Part shown: piece after piece, positions 26,781-35,614 of the stretch | Layout of the letters: each line of letters opens with the position of its first letter | Numbering within the stretch: the stretch's first letter is position 1 | Translations under genes and position numbers: made by a program | Source of the DNA: Thalassococcus arenae | Lineage (GTDB): Bacteria; Pseudomonadota; Alphaproteobacteria; Rhodobacterales; Rhodobacteraceae | NCBI RefSeq assembly: GCF_019104745.1 | Contig: NZ_JAHRWL010000002.1 | Span: 62,001 to 126,000 of the forward strand | Length of the DNA stretch: 64,000 nt | Direction of reading: 5' to 3' | Notes under the pieces: generated by a model | The model's database searches: none | What the model saw: the letters and a program-made list of their open reading frames with translations, nothing else | What the model was told of the DNA's origin: nothing

Positions 26781-28073
26781 TCAGGCCGAGGCGCGCGCCA
26801 AGGCCTGGTCCAGATCGGCGATCAGGTCGGCGGCGTCCTCGATCCCGATCGAGAAGCGCACCACGTTCGGTGCCGCACCCGCAGCGACCTGCTGTTCCTT
26901 GGTCAGCTGCCGGTGCGTGGTCGAGGCCGAGTGGATGACCAGGCTGCGCGCATCGCCCAGGTTCGCGACATGGCTGAAGATCTCCAGCGAGTCGACCAGC
27001 TTGATACAGGCGTTGTAGCCGCCCTTGAGCGCCACGGTGAAGAGCGCGCCGGCGCCCTTGGGGCAGATCGACTTGACCCGCTTGTTGTAGGGCGACGAGG
27101 GCAGCCCGGCATAGGTGACGGCCTCGACGGCCGGGTGTTTTTCCAGCCAGGTCGCGACTTCCATCGCGTTTTCCACGTGCTTCTGCATCCGCAGGCTCAG
27201 CGTTTCGGTGCCCAGCAAGGTGTAGTGCGCCGCTTGCGGGTTCAGCGTCATGCCAAGATCGCGCAGGCCCACGGCGATGCCGTGGAAGGTGAAGGCCAGC
27301 GGGCCGAAGGTCTCGTGGAACTTCAGACCGTGATAGGCCGGTTCGGGCGCCGCCAATGACGGGAACTTGTCGTTGGCGGACCAGTCGAACTTGCCGCTGT
27401 CGACCACCGCGCCGCCGGTAACGGTGCCGTTGCCGGTCAGGTACTTGGTCAGCGAATGCACGACCAGCGTCGCGCCGTGTTCGATCGGGCGGCACAAATA
27501 CGGCGTGGCCGACGTGTTGTCGACGATCAGCGGGATGCCTGCGGCATCGGCGATCTTGGCGATGGCGGGCAGATCGGTGATGTAGCCGCCCGGATTGGCG
27601 ATGGATTCGCAGAACACCGCGCGGGTGTTGTCGTCGATCGCCGCCTTGACAGCGTCCAGATCGTCGAAATCGACGAAGGTGGCGGACCAGCCGAAACGCT
27701 TGATGGTATGGCTGAACTGGGTGACCGTGCCGCCGTAAAGCCGGGTCGAGACCACGACGTTCTTTCCCGGTCCCATCAGCGGGAACAGCGCCATGATCTG
27801 CGCGGCATGGCCGGACGAACAGCACACCGCGCCGACCCCGCCTTCGAGCGTCGCGATGCGTTCCTGCAGCACCGACACGGTGGGGTTGGTCAGGCGCGAA
27901 TAGATGTAGCCGACCTCCTGCAGATTGAAGAGCGCCGCGGCGTGTTCGGCATCGCGGAACACAAAGGCCGTGGTCTGGTAGATCGGCGTCTGCCGCGCGC
28001 CGGTGGCCGGGTCTGGCCGGGCGCCGGCGTGAATCTGGAGCGTGTCAAAGCCGTAGCTGGGTCCGTCGGTCAT
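26781..28073 (-). CDS. metY: O-acetylhomoserine aminocarboxypropyltransferase (sulfhydrylase)
   Basis: The 430-residue PLP enzyme of the Cys/Met metabolism family joins O-acetylhomoserine with sulfide (or methanethiol) to give homocysteine (or methionine). The PLP Lys is in '[18 protein letters not shown]'; other landmarks are '[20 protein letters not shown]', '[19 protein letters not shown]', '[10 protein letters not shown]' and '[18 protein letters not shown]'. The insert-containing length (about 430) is typical of MetY rather than MetB/MetC (about 390). Start ATG 28073; the frame continues far upstream but that part is not coding-like. Single gene. Confidence 0.93.
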   Translation of the reverse strand: MTDGPSYGFDTLQIHAGARPDPATGARQTPIYQTTAFVFRDAEHAAALFNLQEVGYIYSRLTNPTVSVLQERIATLEGGVGAVCCSSGHAAQIMALFPLMGPGKNVVVSTRLYGGTVTQFSHTIKRFGWSATFVDFDDLDAVKAAIDDNTRAVFCESIANPGGYITDLPAIAKIADAAGIPLIVDNTSATPYLCRPIEHGATLVVHSLTKYLTGNGTVTGGAVVDSGKFDWSANDKFPSLAAPEPAYHGLKFHETFGPLAFTFHGIAVGLRDLGMTLNPQAAHYTLLGTETLSLRMQKHVENAMEVATWLEKHPAVEAVTYAGLPSSPYNKRVKSICPKGAGALFTVALKGGYNACIKLVDSLEIFSHVANLGDARSLVIHSASTTHRQLTKEQQVAAGAAPNVVRFSIGIEDAADLIADLDQALARASA

Positions 28074-28229
28074 GGGTTTCTCCCCGAAATTGCATGGCGG
28101 CAGGGATGGCACGGCCCCCGTCCGCTGCCAAGTCGGAAAGGCGATTTTCACGCCGAAGCCGGTTTTGGCAGAACGACGCTCCGGGCAATGCGCACAACCG
28201 GGAACACGGTTTTCACCATACAAAGAAAG

Positions 28230-28273
28230 TATGTTGACCGAATTCCGATCAACATATACACAGAGTATGTTGA
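28230..28273 (+). promoter_or_regulatory. Inverted-repeat operator overlapping a probable promoter
   Basis: TATGTTGA (28230-28237) and TCAACATA (28249-28256) are perfect inverted repeats with an 11-base spacer; a third half-site TATGTTGA is at 28266-28273. TTGACC (28234) and TATACA (28255-28260) could be -35 and -10 elements within the repeat, giving a repressor-type arrangement just before the gene at 28290. Confidence 0.65.
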
Positions 28274-28289
28274 GGCAAAGGAGCCGAGC

Positions 28290-28850
28290 ATGGCAACCAC
28301 AAGCAAAACCACGGAAAACACCGAAACCAAGGACAGCGCAAAGGCCGCCCGCGAAAAGCGGGCCATGCGTCTGGCCAAGGCATCCAACGTCGCCTTCAGC
28401 CTGCCGCCCAAGGTGCGCGCCCGACTGACGCAACTGGCGCGCGAGGACGGCCTGGACCTGGGCCATTACCTGCAGAAGGTGCTGGAAACCCACGTCGTGG
28501 TCAGCGCGCCCGAGGGCGACGAACTGGCCGAACGGCTCAGCGCCAAGCGCGCCGTGATCGACCAGACAATCGGGTTCGCGCAGGCGCTGGACGCCGATGG
28601 CAAGTTCGACGAGCATTTCGTACTGACCGTGATGAAGACCGCGTCTCAGGACGACGCTTTCATGGCGTTGTACAAGACCGCCGTCGGTGACAATCGCAGC
28701 GCCCAGAAGGCACTGAACCAGCAGCTGGGCCGGCTGATCCGCAAGACGGTCGGCGCCCGGGGCATGCGCACCGACAAGGGCACCGTCGCCCGCGCGCAGG
28801 TCGCCGACGAAATCATCTCGTCCTACACGCTGCTGACCAAGCAGGGCTGA
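28290..28850 (+). CDS. Unknown soluble protein with RHH-like segment, probably autoregulated
   Basis: A 186-residue protein with a Lys/Thr-rich N-terminus and the stretch 'NVAFSLPPKVRARLTQLARE' followed by 'DGLDLGHYLQKVLETHVV' (about 33-70), reminiscent of a ribbon-helix-helix DNA-binding unit (strand, then two helices). The rest is helical and charged ('AVGDNRSAQKALNQQLGRLI'). I do not recognise the family. AAAGGAG precedes ATG 28290. A perfect inverted repeat plus a third half-site lies 17-60 bases upstream, so autoregulation by this protein is a reasonable inference. Convergent with the BNR gene; a strong hairpin separates them. Confidence 0.7.
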   Translation: MATTSKTTENTETKDSAKAAREKRAMRLAKASNVAFSLPPKVRARLTQLAREDGLDLGHYLQKVLETHVVVSAPEGDELAERLSAKRAVIDQTIGFAQALDADGKFDEHFVLTVMKTASQDDAFMALYKTAVGDNRSAQKALNQQLGRLIRKTVGARGMRTDKGTVARAQVADEIISSYTLLTKQG

Positions 28851-28871
28851 CCTCGGGCAAACGGCAATGCG

Positions 28872-28897
28872 GGGCCGGGCGCATCGCCCGGCCCTTT
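28872..28897. terminator. Bidirectional terminator hairpin
   Basis: GGGCCGGGC (28872-28880), loop GCATC, GCCCGGCCC (28886-28894), then TTT; between convergent genes ending at 28850 (+) and 28914 (-). Confidence 0.75.
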
Positions 28898-28913
28898 CCG
28901 TTGCCGGTGTCCG

Positions 28914-30071
28914 CTAGTGCCGAACCAGCGTTTCCACGCACAATACGGTGGGCAGGTGGCGGGCGATTTCCGACCAGCTGTCGCCGTCGTCGAAGCTGGC
29001 GAAAACCGATCCCGAATTGGTGCCGAAATACAGGCCGGGCCGGTCCGACCGGTCCGTGGCCATGGCTTGGCGCAGGACCGTGAAGTAGCAATTCCTTTCG
29101 GGCAACCCGTTGCCCAGGCGTTCCCAGCTGTCGCCGCCATCGCGCGACCGCCAGACCGCGGCCGAGGCATCGGGCGGAAAGCGGCCCTGGCTGTCGCCGT
29201 TCAGCGGCAGCACCCAGATCGTCTGCGGGTCGTCGGGATGCACCGCGATGGGAAAGCCGAAGGTCGACGGCAGACCCTCGGTGATGTCGTCCCAACTGCG
29301 GCCGCCATCGCGGGATCGCCACACGCCATGATGGTTTTGCTGGTAGAGCAGGTCTTCGCCCCCCTTCGCCCGCACGATGTTGTGCACGCAATGCCCGGTT
29401 TCGCCGTCGCGCGGCCCGGCGGGGTGGTTGTGATGGGCGCAGGCCTCGGCGTTCGACAGCCGGTTGCGCCGATCCCAGGTCGCGCCGCCATCTTCCGTGG
29501 CAAAGACGCCTGCCGCAGAAACGCCCAGCCACATCCGGCCGGGTTCGTCGGGGTTGGCGACGATGGTGTGCAGCGTCAGCCCCGCGGCGCCGGGGTTCCA
29601 ATCGTCGCGTCCGGGAAAATCCGCCAGCGCGGCGTTGCGTTCCCAGGTGGCGCCACCGTCGCGGCTCACGAACAGGTTGGCCGGCTTGGCGCCGGCATAA
29701 AGCGCGCCGTCCGACAGCCCCAGCGACCACAGCGCATCGAGTTCGCCGGTGAAAGGGGCGGGCGGCGAGGCGGTCATGCCAAGCTGCGCGGCGACCTCGG
29801 GCTCGGCCTTGATCCAGTCGTCGCGCTGGCCGTTGGTAAAGGCCGACAACTGCCAGGTCGCGCCGCCATCGCCGCTGCGCCAGACCGCGGCGCCCGACCA
29901 TTCGTCGCCTCCCGCAGCCCAGATCGTGCCGTTGCCGGGATCGCCGATGGCGTGGTTGATCGCCGCGTCGCAATGCGGTCCGCTGACCTGCCAATCAGCG
30001 CGATCGCCATCAGCGGTCAGCAGGAACAGGCCCTTGGTGGTGCCGGCAAGCACGGTGACGGGCTGGGGCAT
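28914..30071 (-). CDS. BNR/Asp-box beta-propeller protein
   Basis: A 385-residue soluble protein with about six Asp-box repeats of the S/N-x-D-x-G-x-T/S-W type: 'RSGDGGATWQLS', 'SRDGGATWERN', 'TEDGGATWDRR', 'RSRDGGRSWDDI', 'RSRDGGDSWERL', 'FDDGDSWSEI'. The sixfold repeat predicts a sialidase/VPS10-type beta-propeller, but sialidase catalytic residues are not evident. No signal peptide is present with start ATG 30071 (MPQPVTVLAGTTKGLFLL), which follows AAAGGATG. Related single-domain proteins in bacteria are called exo-alpha-sialidase by fold only. Next to it lies a glycosyltransferase-like gene on the same strand, 62 bases upstream. Confidence 0.8.
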   Translation of the reverse strand: MPQPVTVLAGTTKGLFLLTADGDRADWQVSGPHCDAAINHAIGDPGNGTIWAAGGDEWSGAAVWRSGDGGATWQLSAFTNGQRDDWIKAEPEVAAQLGMTASPPAPFTGELDALWSLGLSDGALYAGAKPANLFVSRDGGATWERNAALADFPGRDDWNPGAAGLTLHTIVANPDEPGRMWLGVSAAGVFATEDGGATWDRRNRLSNAEACAHHNHPAGPRDGETGHCVHNIVRAKGGEDLLYQQNHHGVWRSRDGGRSWDDITEGLPSTFGFPIAVHPDDPQTIWVLPLNGDSQGRFPPDASAAVWRSRDGGDSWERLGNGLPERNCYFTVLRQAMATDRSDRPGLYFGTNSGSVFASFDDGDSWSEIARHLPTVLCVETLVRH

Positions 30072-30132
30072 GGCGCATCCTTTCATCGCGTGTCGCGACG
30101 ATATCACGGTGCCCCGAGTCGGCCCAGACGGC

Positions 30133-31137
30133 TCAGCGCATCCAGAAGCCTTCGCGCTTGATCTTGTTGCGGATCGCCTGTTCGCGGCCGGGCAGGTCGT
30201 TGCGGTCGAACAGCGCCCGCACCTTGTGGCCGCGGCCCTGGTAGATCATCCGCTTGAACGGTTCGTATTGCTTGAGCACCTTCTTGATCCTGTTCGGCGC
30301 GGTGACCCGTTCCAGCGTTTCGACAACGCGTTGATCCTCGCGTGCGTAGAGCAGGGGCAGCACGCGGTAATGGCAGGTGATGTCGCCGTCGATCAGCCCC
30401 GCCGGCAGCGTATCGCGACCCCCGCCCAGCGAATGGATCACCAGCGGCAGCGCCACCTGGTCGAGCCAGGGGTCGAGGCTCTGGCAGACAAGCTCGGACA
30501 CCGGATCGTCTCGGATCGACAAGGCATAGTCGAGGAAACGGCGGCCGAAGACATGCGGGCATTCGTAAAAGAAGAACCCGGCGTTGAAATAGAGATAGCG
30601 CTGCCAGTATTCGTCGGGCCAGGACGGGTCGAGCGAGGTTTCGAATTCCAGCCCGAACCGGTCGTACAGCGCCTTCCAGGTCTGGGTGTAGCCGGGGCCG
30701 TAAAGCTCGATCGTGGGCCAGGTGCCTTCGCGCCGCATCGATGCCGTTGGGCGGGCGAAATCGAACGGCACCGTGTTCAGATCGCCGGTGACCAGCGTGT
30801 CGGTGTCGAAAAAGATGAACGGCTGGCCCTTGGGCAGCGCCAGCAGCGCCTCGATCTTGTTGCCATAGGGATAGGCCTTGCCGAAATGAACGCTTTCGAA
30901 GGGCAGGATCGTTGCACCCAGGTCGTCCAGCAGGGCAAGGGTGTCTTCGTCGCGAATGCGCGGGTCGTTGTCCCACAGCGCGCCGGGCTGCGGTTCGGCC
31001 ACGAACAGGCGGAACCGGTCGCCCGGCGTGGTGTCGCGCAGCGAGGCGGCGAACAGCAGCGCCTCGTATTGCAGGCGTCCCGATTGCCCGACGATGACGA
31101 TGTTGACGGTTTCCGGCGCCGCCTTTTTTCGTGCCAT
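30133..31137 (-). CDS. GT-A-like glycosyltransferase family protein
   Basis: A 334-residue soluble protein. The N-terminal strand 'VNIVIVGQSGRLQYEALLFA' and the motif 'QPFIFFDTDTLVTGDLNTV' with DTD at 111-113 resemble the nucleotide-sugar/metal site of GT-A glycosyltransferases. 'LYFNAGFFFYECPHVFGRRF' and 'HSLGGGRDTLPAG' add a substrate pocket-like pattern. No sugar donor or acceptor can be predicted. ATG 31137 is directly upstream of basic residues MARKK. It may be co-transcribed with the BNR gene downstream, hinting at a glycan-related pair, but that is inference from position. Confidence 0.65.
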   Translation of the reverse strand: MARKKAAPETVNIVIVGQSGRLQYEALLFAASLRDTTPGDRFRLFVAEPQPGALWDNDPRIRDEDTLALLDDLGATILPFESVHFGKAYPYGNKIEALLALPKGQPFIFFDTDTLVTGDLNTVPFDFARPTASMRREGTWPTIELYGPGYTQTWKALYDRFGLEFETSLDPSWPDEYWQRYLYFNAGFFFYECPHVFGRRFLDYALSIRDDPVSELVCQSLDPWLDQVALPLVIHSLGGGRDTLPAGLIDGDITCHYRVLPLLYAREDQRVVETLERVTAPNRIKKVLKQYEPFKRMIYQGRGHKVRALFDRNDLPGREQAIRNKIKREGFWMR

Positions 31138-31221
31138 ACTGCCCTGGCCCCTGTATTTCCGCCGCCACTATAGGCGGTCGCCGGCGGCGCCAAAAGACGC
31201 GATGCGCGGCGAACGGAAGAA

Positions 31222-31558
31222 ATGGCCAGCGCGATGCCGGAATTCCCCCGATCCTGACCGGGACGGGCGACAACCGGGTGGTGCTGCGAGCGCACCTGCC
31301 GAACGCCACGCACTGGCTGGTCTGGCGCTGCGGGACGGTGCGGCTGGGTTGCGCGGCGAACGGTGGCCCTTGCCGGGCCGGCCCGTACCTGCGGGCCGCG
31401 AGGACAACGCCTTGTCCAACGCGATCACGCCCGACGGCCGCTTGCCCTATCCGGCATTTGCGCCCGGATCGGTGGCGTCGGAGCCCGTGACGATCACCCG
31501 TGACGACCCGACCGCCGACAGCGCCGGTTTCGAGCGCACCGCCATCCGGTCGCCCTAG
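31222..31558 (+). pseudogene. Possible frameshifted small gene, function unknown
   Basis: No intact frame covers this 337-base stretch, but pieces look coding. After ATG 31222 (GGAAGAA upstream) the frame gives MASAMPEFP and stops beyond a C5 run (31245-31249). The next frame then reads 'DNRVVLRAHLPNATHWLVWR', and a third frame reads 'NALSNAITPDGRLPYPAFAP' and 'EPVTITRDDPTADSAGFERT' to the TAG at 31556. Two frame changes would join them into about 110 residues. It could equally be non-coding with chance open frames. The stop shares the palindrome CTAG with the convergent UPF0173 gene. Confidence 0.3.
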
Positions 31559-32253
31559 GCCCGGATTTCGACTGGGGTCATCACCTGCGGTTCGATCACC
31601 TCGACGCCGGGCAGGCCGGCGACCAGCATTTCGGCGGATTGTTCGAGCAGCGGAAAGGTCCGGTAGTGGCAGGGGATCACCGTCTTGAAGTCGAAATAAC
31701 GCCGCGCCGCCCAAGCCGCCTGTTTCATGTCCATGGTGAAATAGCCGCCCGCCGACAACACGCCGATATCGGGCGTGAAATAGGCGCCCATCCAGTCCAT
31801 GTCGGCCATGATCGCGGTATCGCCGGAATGATATAACGTATGACCTTCACCCGCGATCATGAAGCCGACCTCCATTCCGGCATAGACCGCGCGGTCACCC
31901 GCCTGGATAGACGAGGAATGCGAGGCGGGCACCATCGTGGCGGTCACGTTGCCGAAAGCCACGGTGCCGCCCTTGTTGATGCCGTGACCTTCGACCGCGC
32001 CCCGGCCTTTCAGGATCGCCGCGAGTTCGTAGATCGCAGTCACCGGAGCACCGGTTTTCTTGGAAATGTCGACGATATCGGCGGTGTGGTCGAAATGGCC
32101 GTGGGTGACAAGGATCTGCGTGGCGCCCGCGATGGCCGCCGCGTGGTCTTCCTCGGGCAGCATGGGATTGCCGGTCAGCCAGGGATCGACCAGCAGAACC
32201 TGGTCGCCGATTTCGTAGCGGAAGGACCCGTGTCCCAACCAGATGATCTTCAT
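31555..32253 (-). CDS. UPF0173 metal-dependent hydrolase
   Basis: A 232-residue metallo-beta-lactamase-fold protein of the UPF0173 (YtkL-like) group. The metal motif is H51-G-H53-F-D55-H56 in 'LVTHGHFDHTADIV'; further ligands are in 'ASHSSSI' and 'LYHSGDTAIMADM', and 'VIPCHYRTFPLLEQS' carries the late His. Start ATG 32253 (MKIIWLGHGSFRYE) follows GGGGAG. Zinc or iron binding is expected; the substrate is unknown. It is a single gene whose stop codon overlaps the end of the possible pseudogene on the other strand. Confidence 0.9.
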   Translation of the reverse strand: MKIIWLGHGSFRYEIGDQVLLVDPWLTGNPMLPEEDHAAAIAGATQILVTHGHFDHTADIVDISKKTGAPVTAIYELAAILKGRGAVEGHGINKGGTVAFGNVTATMVPASHSSSIQAGDRAVYAGMEVGFMIAGEGHTLYHSGDTAIMADMDWMGAYFTPDIGVLSAGGYFTMDMKQAAWAARRYFDFKTVIPCHYRTFPLLEQSAEMLVAGLPGVEVIEPQVMTPVEIRA

Positions 32254-32347
32254 CGCGCATCTCCCCTTGCGTTGCCGTTCCCAGACTAGCATGGCGGCGG
32301 CGGCGCGCTAGGTGGCATCGGCGCGGCGGCGGGGCGGGCCGTGCAAG

Positions 32348-32370
32348 GCGTATTTTCGAAAGAGAAGAAG
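32348..32370 (+). repeat. Dispersed intergenic motif, copy 5, directly before a start codon
   Basis: GCGTATTTTCGAAAGAGAAG followed by AAG, then C and the ATG of the ceramidase-like gene. The purine run AAAGAGAAGAAG occupies the Shine-Dalgarno position. Confidence 0.55.
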
Positions 32371-32371
32371 C

Positions 32372-33034
32372 ATGGATTGGTCGAGCCAGGTCGACAATTA
32401 TTGTGAAAGGATGGGGTTCGCCTTTTGGGCCGAACCGGTCAACGCCGTGACCAACGCGGCCTTTCTGCTGGCCGCGCTGGTGATGGCGCGCCGCCTGCGC
32501 GGCAGCGGCCTGGTCACCGGCTGGGTGCTGGTGGCGATCCTGGCGGCGATCGGGGTGGGGTCTTTCCTGTTCCATACCCTGGCGACCCGCTGGGCAGCGG
32601 CGGCAGACGTCATCCCGATCCTGCTGTTCATCCTGGTCTATCTCTTCGCCGCCAATCGGGATTTCCTGGGCTGGCCGGTCTGGGCGGCCGCTTTGGGGAT
32701 GGTGGGCTATTTCCCCTATGCCGCGGGCGTGGGCGCGCTGCTGGCGCCGCTCGACTGGCTGGGCGGGACGGCGGGTTACGTGCCGGTGCTGCTGCTGATC
32801 TCGGGCTACGGCGTTTTCCTGCAGCGTCGGGCACCGGACACGGGTCGCGGCCTGCTGATCGGGTCCGCCATTCTTGCGGCTTCGCTGACCGCGCGCACGA
32901 TCGACTTGCCGCTTTGCGACGCTTTCCCGCTTGGCACGCATTTCCTGTGGCATTGCCTGAACGCGCTTATGTTGGGCTGGATGATCGAGGTCTGGCGCCG
33001 ACACGTCCTTGCAGGCGGGCGCGCTGCGCGCTAG
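32372..33034 (+). CDS. Alkaline-ceramidase-family membrane hydrolase
   Basis: A 220-residue protein with about seven membrane segments of the alkaline ceramidase/PAQR/CREST superfamily. 'YCERMGFAFWAEPVNAVTNA' (10-29) is the family's N-terminal signature. Putative zinc-site residues are S64 and H68 in 'GSFLFHTL', D79 in 'AAADVIP', and H190 and H194 in 'GTHFLWH'. The spacings match the zinc site I recall for human ACER3 (S77, H81, D92, H217, H221). Human homologues hydrolyse ceramide; bacterial members are largely uncharacterised, so the lipid substrate is open. ATG 32372 follows a copy of the dispersed purine-rich motif. gatC begins 32 bases after its stop. Confidence 0.85.
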   Translation: MDWSSQVDNYCERMGFAFWAEPVNAVTNAAFLLAALVMARRLRGSGLVTGWVLVAILAAIGVGSFLFHTLATRWAAAADVIPILLFILVYLFAANRDFLGWPVWAAALGMVGYFPYAAGVGALLAPLDWLGGTAGYVPVLLLISGYGVFLQRRAPDTGRGLLIGSAILAASLTARTIDLPLCDAFPLGTHFLWHCLNALMLGWMIEVWRRHVLAGGRAAR

Positions 33035-33066
33035 AGGCAGCGGGTGATCTGAGACACGAGGCCCCC

Positions 33067-33354
33067 ATGTCGATCGACATCGAGACAGCCGCCCGCGTGG
33101 CCAAGCTGGCCCGCATCAAGGTAGAAGACGACGCGCTGCCCGGCTTGGCGCAGGAATTCAGCAACATCCTCGACTTCATCGAGCAATTGAACGAAGTCGA
33201 TATCGACGGCGTCGAGCCGATGGTGTCGGTGACGCCGATGCGGCTGAAGCGCCGGCAGGATGGGGTCACGGACGGCGACCAGCAGGCCAAGGTTCTGTCG
33301 AACGCGCCGGATGCGCGCGAGGGGTTCTTTGCGGTGCCGAAGGTGGTCGAGTGA
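33067..33354 (+). CDS. gatC: Asp-tRNA(Asn)/Glu-tRNA(Gln) amidotransferase subunit C
   Basis: A 95-residue GatC: '[20 protein letters not shown]' at the N-terminus and '[20 protein letters not shown]' with '[13 protein letters not shown]' after it, the belt that wraps GatA and GatB. It stabilises the complex that makes Gln-tRNA(Gln) and/or Asn-tRNA(Asn) by transamidation. Its TGA overlaps the ATG of gatA by one base. gatB is not in the window. Confidence 0.95.
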   Translation: MSIDIETAARVAKLARIKVEDDALPGLAQEFSNILDFIEQLNEVDIDGVEPMVSVTPMRLKRRQDGVTDGDQQAKVLSNAPDAREGFFAVPKVVE

Positions 33355-34841
33355 TGACGGAACTGAACGCGATGAAGGTAGCCGAGGCGCGCGATGCGCT
33401 GCGCGCAGGCGACGTGACCTCGGTCGAACTGACCGAGGCGTGTCTCAAGGCCATCGACGGCGCCGGCGCGCTTGGCGCCTTTGTCCACCACACGCCCGAT
33501 CTGGCGCTGGATCAGGCGCGGGCGGCCGATGCGCGGATCAAGGCGGGCGATGCGCCGGCGATGTGTGGCATTCCGATGGGAATCAAGGACCTGTTCTGCA
33601 CCAGGGGCGTGCCCAGCCAGGCCGCCAGCCGCATCCTGCAGGGCTTTCGGCCGGAATACGAATCCACCGTCACCACCCAATTGTTCGATGCGGGCGCCGT
33701 CATGCTGGGCAAGCTCAACATGGACGAGTTCGCCATGGGGTCGAGCAACGAGACCTCGTGCTACGGCAACGCGGTGAATCCCTGGCGGCGCGGCAATGAC
33801 GAAACGGCGCTGACGCCGGGCGGGTCGTCGGGTGGCTCGGCCAGCGCCGTGGCCGCCGATCTGTGCCTTGCGGCGACCGGGACCGATACCGGCGGGTCGA
33901 TCCGCCAGCCCGCCGCCTTTGTCGGCATCACCGGGATCAAGCCGACCTACGGGCGCTGTTCGCGGTGGGGCATCGTCGCCTTTGCCTCGTCTCTGGACCA
34001 GGCCGGGCCGATGGCCAAGGACGTGCGCGACGCGGCCATCGTGTTGCAGGCGATGTGCGGGCACGACCCCAAGGATTCCACCAGTGCCGACATCCCCGTT
34101 CCCGATTTCGAGGCGATGCTGACCGGGGATATCCGCGGAAAGACCATCGGCATTCCGCGCGAATACCGGATGGACGGCATGCCCGAAGAAATCGAGGCGC
34201 TGTGGGCCAAGGGGCGCGAGATGATGCAGGATGCCGGCGCCAAGATCGTCGATATCAGCCTGCCGCACACCAAATACGCGCTGCCCGCCTATTACGTGAT
34301 CGCGCCTGCCGAGGCCTCGTCGAACCTGGCGCGCTATGACGGCGTGCGCTACGGCCACCGCGCCAGGCTGTCCCAGGGCGACGGCATCACCGAGATGTAT
34401 GAAAAGACCCGCGCCGAAGGGTTCGGCGCCGAGGTGCAGCGCCGCGTGATGGTCGGTACCTACGTGCTGTCGGCGGGCTTTTACGACGCCTATTACAACC
34501 GCGCCCGCAAGGTGCGCACGTTGATCAAGCGCGATTTCGAACAGGCTTTCGCCGATGGTGTCGACGCGATCCTGACCCCGGCCACGCCGTCCGCGGCCTT
34601 TGGCCTGGGCGAGATGGCGGATGCCGATCCGGTACAGATGTATCTCAACGACGTCTTCACGGTCACGGTGAACCTGGCGGGCTTGCCGGGTATCTCGGTA
34701 CCCGCCGGACTGGACCGTCAGGGGCTGCCGCTGGGTCTGCAACTGATCGGCCGTCCGTGGGAGGAAGGCGATCTGCTGAATACCGCTTACGCGCTGGAAC
34801 GCGCTGCGGGCTTTGTGGAAAAGCCCGCGAAATGGTGGTAG
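33354..34841 (+). CDS. gatA: Asp-tRNA(Asn)/Glu-tRNA(Gln) amidotransferase subunit A
   Basis: The 495-residue amidase-signature enzyme releases ammonia from glutamine for transamidation. The Ser-cisSer-Lys triad is in place: Lys78 in '[12 protein letters not shown]', Ser158 in '[14 protein letters not shown]' and Ser182 in '[16 protein letters not shown]'. The C-terminal region ends '[20 protein letters not shown]'. ATG 33354 overlaps the gatC stop (TGATG); an in-frame GTG at 33351 is less likely. Usual length for GatA. Confidence 0.97.
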   Translation: MTELNAMKVAEARDALRAGDVTSVELTEACLKAIDGAGALGAFVHHTPDLALDQARAADARIKAGDAPAMCGIPMGIKDLFCTRGVPSQAASRILQGFRPEYESTVTTQLFDAGAVMLGKLNMDEFAMGSSNETSCYGNAVNPWRRGNDETALTPGGSSGGSASAVAADLCLAATGTDTGGSIRQPAAFVGITGIKPTYGRCSRWGIVAFASSLDQAGPMAKDVRDAAIVLQAMCGHDPKDSTSADIPVPDFEAMLTGDIRGKTIGIPREYRMDGMPEEIEALWAKGREMMQDAGAKIVDISLPHTKYALPAYYVIAPAEASSNLARYDGVRYGHRARLSQGDGITEMYEKTRAEGFGAEVQRRVMVGTYVLSAGFYDAYYNRARKVRTLIKRDFEQAFADGVDAILTPATPSAAFGLGEMADADPVQMYLNDVFTVTVNLAGLPGISVPAGLDRQGLPLGLQLIGRPWEEGDLLNTAYALERAAGFVEKPAKWW

Positions 34842-34870
34842 ACGCGCCGGAAAAGACAAAGGCAGGACAG

Positions 34871-35611
34871 ATGATGCGGTTCTATCTCCTTGGCGTCGCC
34901 GCCCTTGCGCTGGCCGGTTGCGAACCGGCCGTGCCGAACAGTGCAGCCCCCAACCCCGGCGCCGGTGTGGGGTTCGGAAACTACGCCGAATACCAGGCCC
35001 GCCGCGAAGAGGCGCTGATCGGCAACCGTTCGGTCACGACGGTCCGCCCACCTTCGGATGTCCAGACGACGGCGGTGCAGTCCACGCCGGTGGATGCGGG
35101 CCGCAGCGAAACCGTTGCCGAAGCAGCGGCGCGCGCGCTCGATGCGCAGAACAATTCCGGAGTGGCGCCGGTCGACGCGTCGCCGTCGAACCCGGCGCCG
35201 CAGGTGGTGACCAATGCGGCGGGCATCTCGAACGAGAACAATTTCGACGCGGTCTCGGCGCAGCGCGACATCGAGGATGACGCGGCCCTGATCGCCCGCA
35301 ACCGCGCGCAGTACCAGTTGATCACACCGACCGACCTGCCGACCCGGGCCGGGACGGAACGGCCCAACATCGTCGAATACGCCCTGCGGACGAACAACCC
35401 CGTGGGAACGCCGCTTTATCGGCGATCGAGCTTCAATGCGCAGGCCAAGTTCGAACGCGCTTGCGCGGGTTTCGCCTCGGACGACCTGGCGCAAGAGGAA
35501 TTCCTGGCACAGGGCGGGCCGGAACGCGACCGTATGGGGATGGACCCCGACGGCGACGGGTTCGCCTGCGGCTGGAACCCGCGGCCGTTCCGGGCCGTTC
35601 GCGGCGGCTGA
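34871..35611 (+). CDS. Lipoprotein with C-terminal excalibur-like motif
   Basis: A 246-residue exported lipoprotein with lipobox 'LALAGCEP' (lipidated Cys about residue 17). The middle is Ala/Thr/Asn-rich and probably disordered. The C-terminus has 'FERACAGFASDDLAQEEFLA' and ends 'MGMDPDGDGFACGWNPRPF', where DPDGDGxACG is the excalibur calcium-binding loop flanked by Cys. It starts 30 bases after gatA and just before an amidase gene, so cell-envelope placement fits. ATG 34871 or 34874 can serve as start. Function unknown. Confidence 0.78.
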   Translation: MMRFYLLGVAALALAGCEPAVPNSAAPNPGAGVGFGNYAEYQARREEALIGNRSVTTVRPPSDVQTTAVQSTPVDAGRSETVAEAAARALDAQNNSGVAPVDASPSNPAPQVVTNAAGISNENNFDAVSAQRDIEDDAALIARNRAQYQLITPTDLPTRAGTERPNIVEYALRTNNPVGTPLYRRSSFNAQAKFERACAGFASDDLAQEEFLAQGGPERDRMGMDPDGDGFACGWNPRPFRAVRGG

Positions 35612-35614
35612 GTC

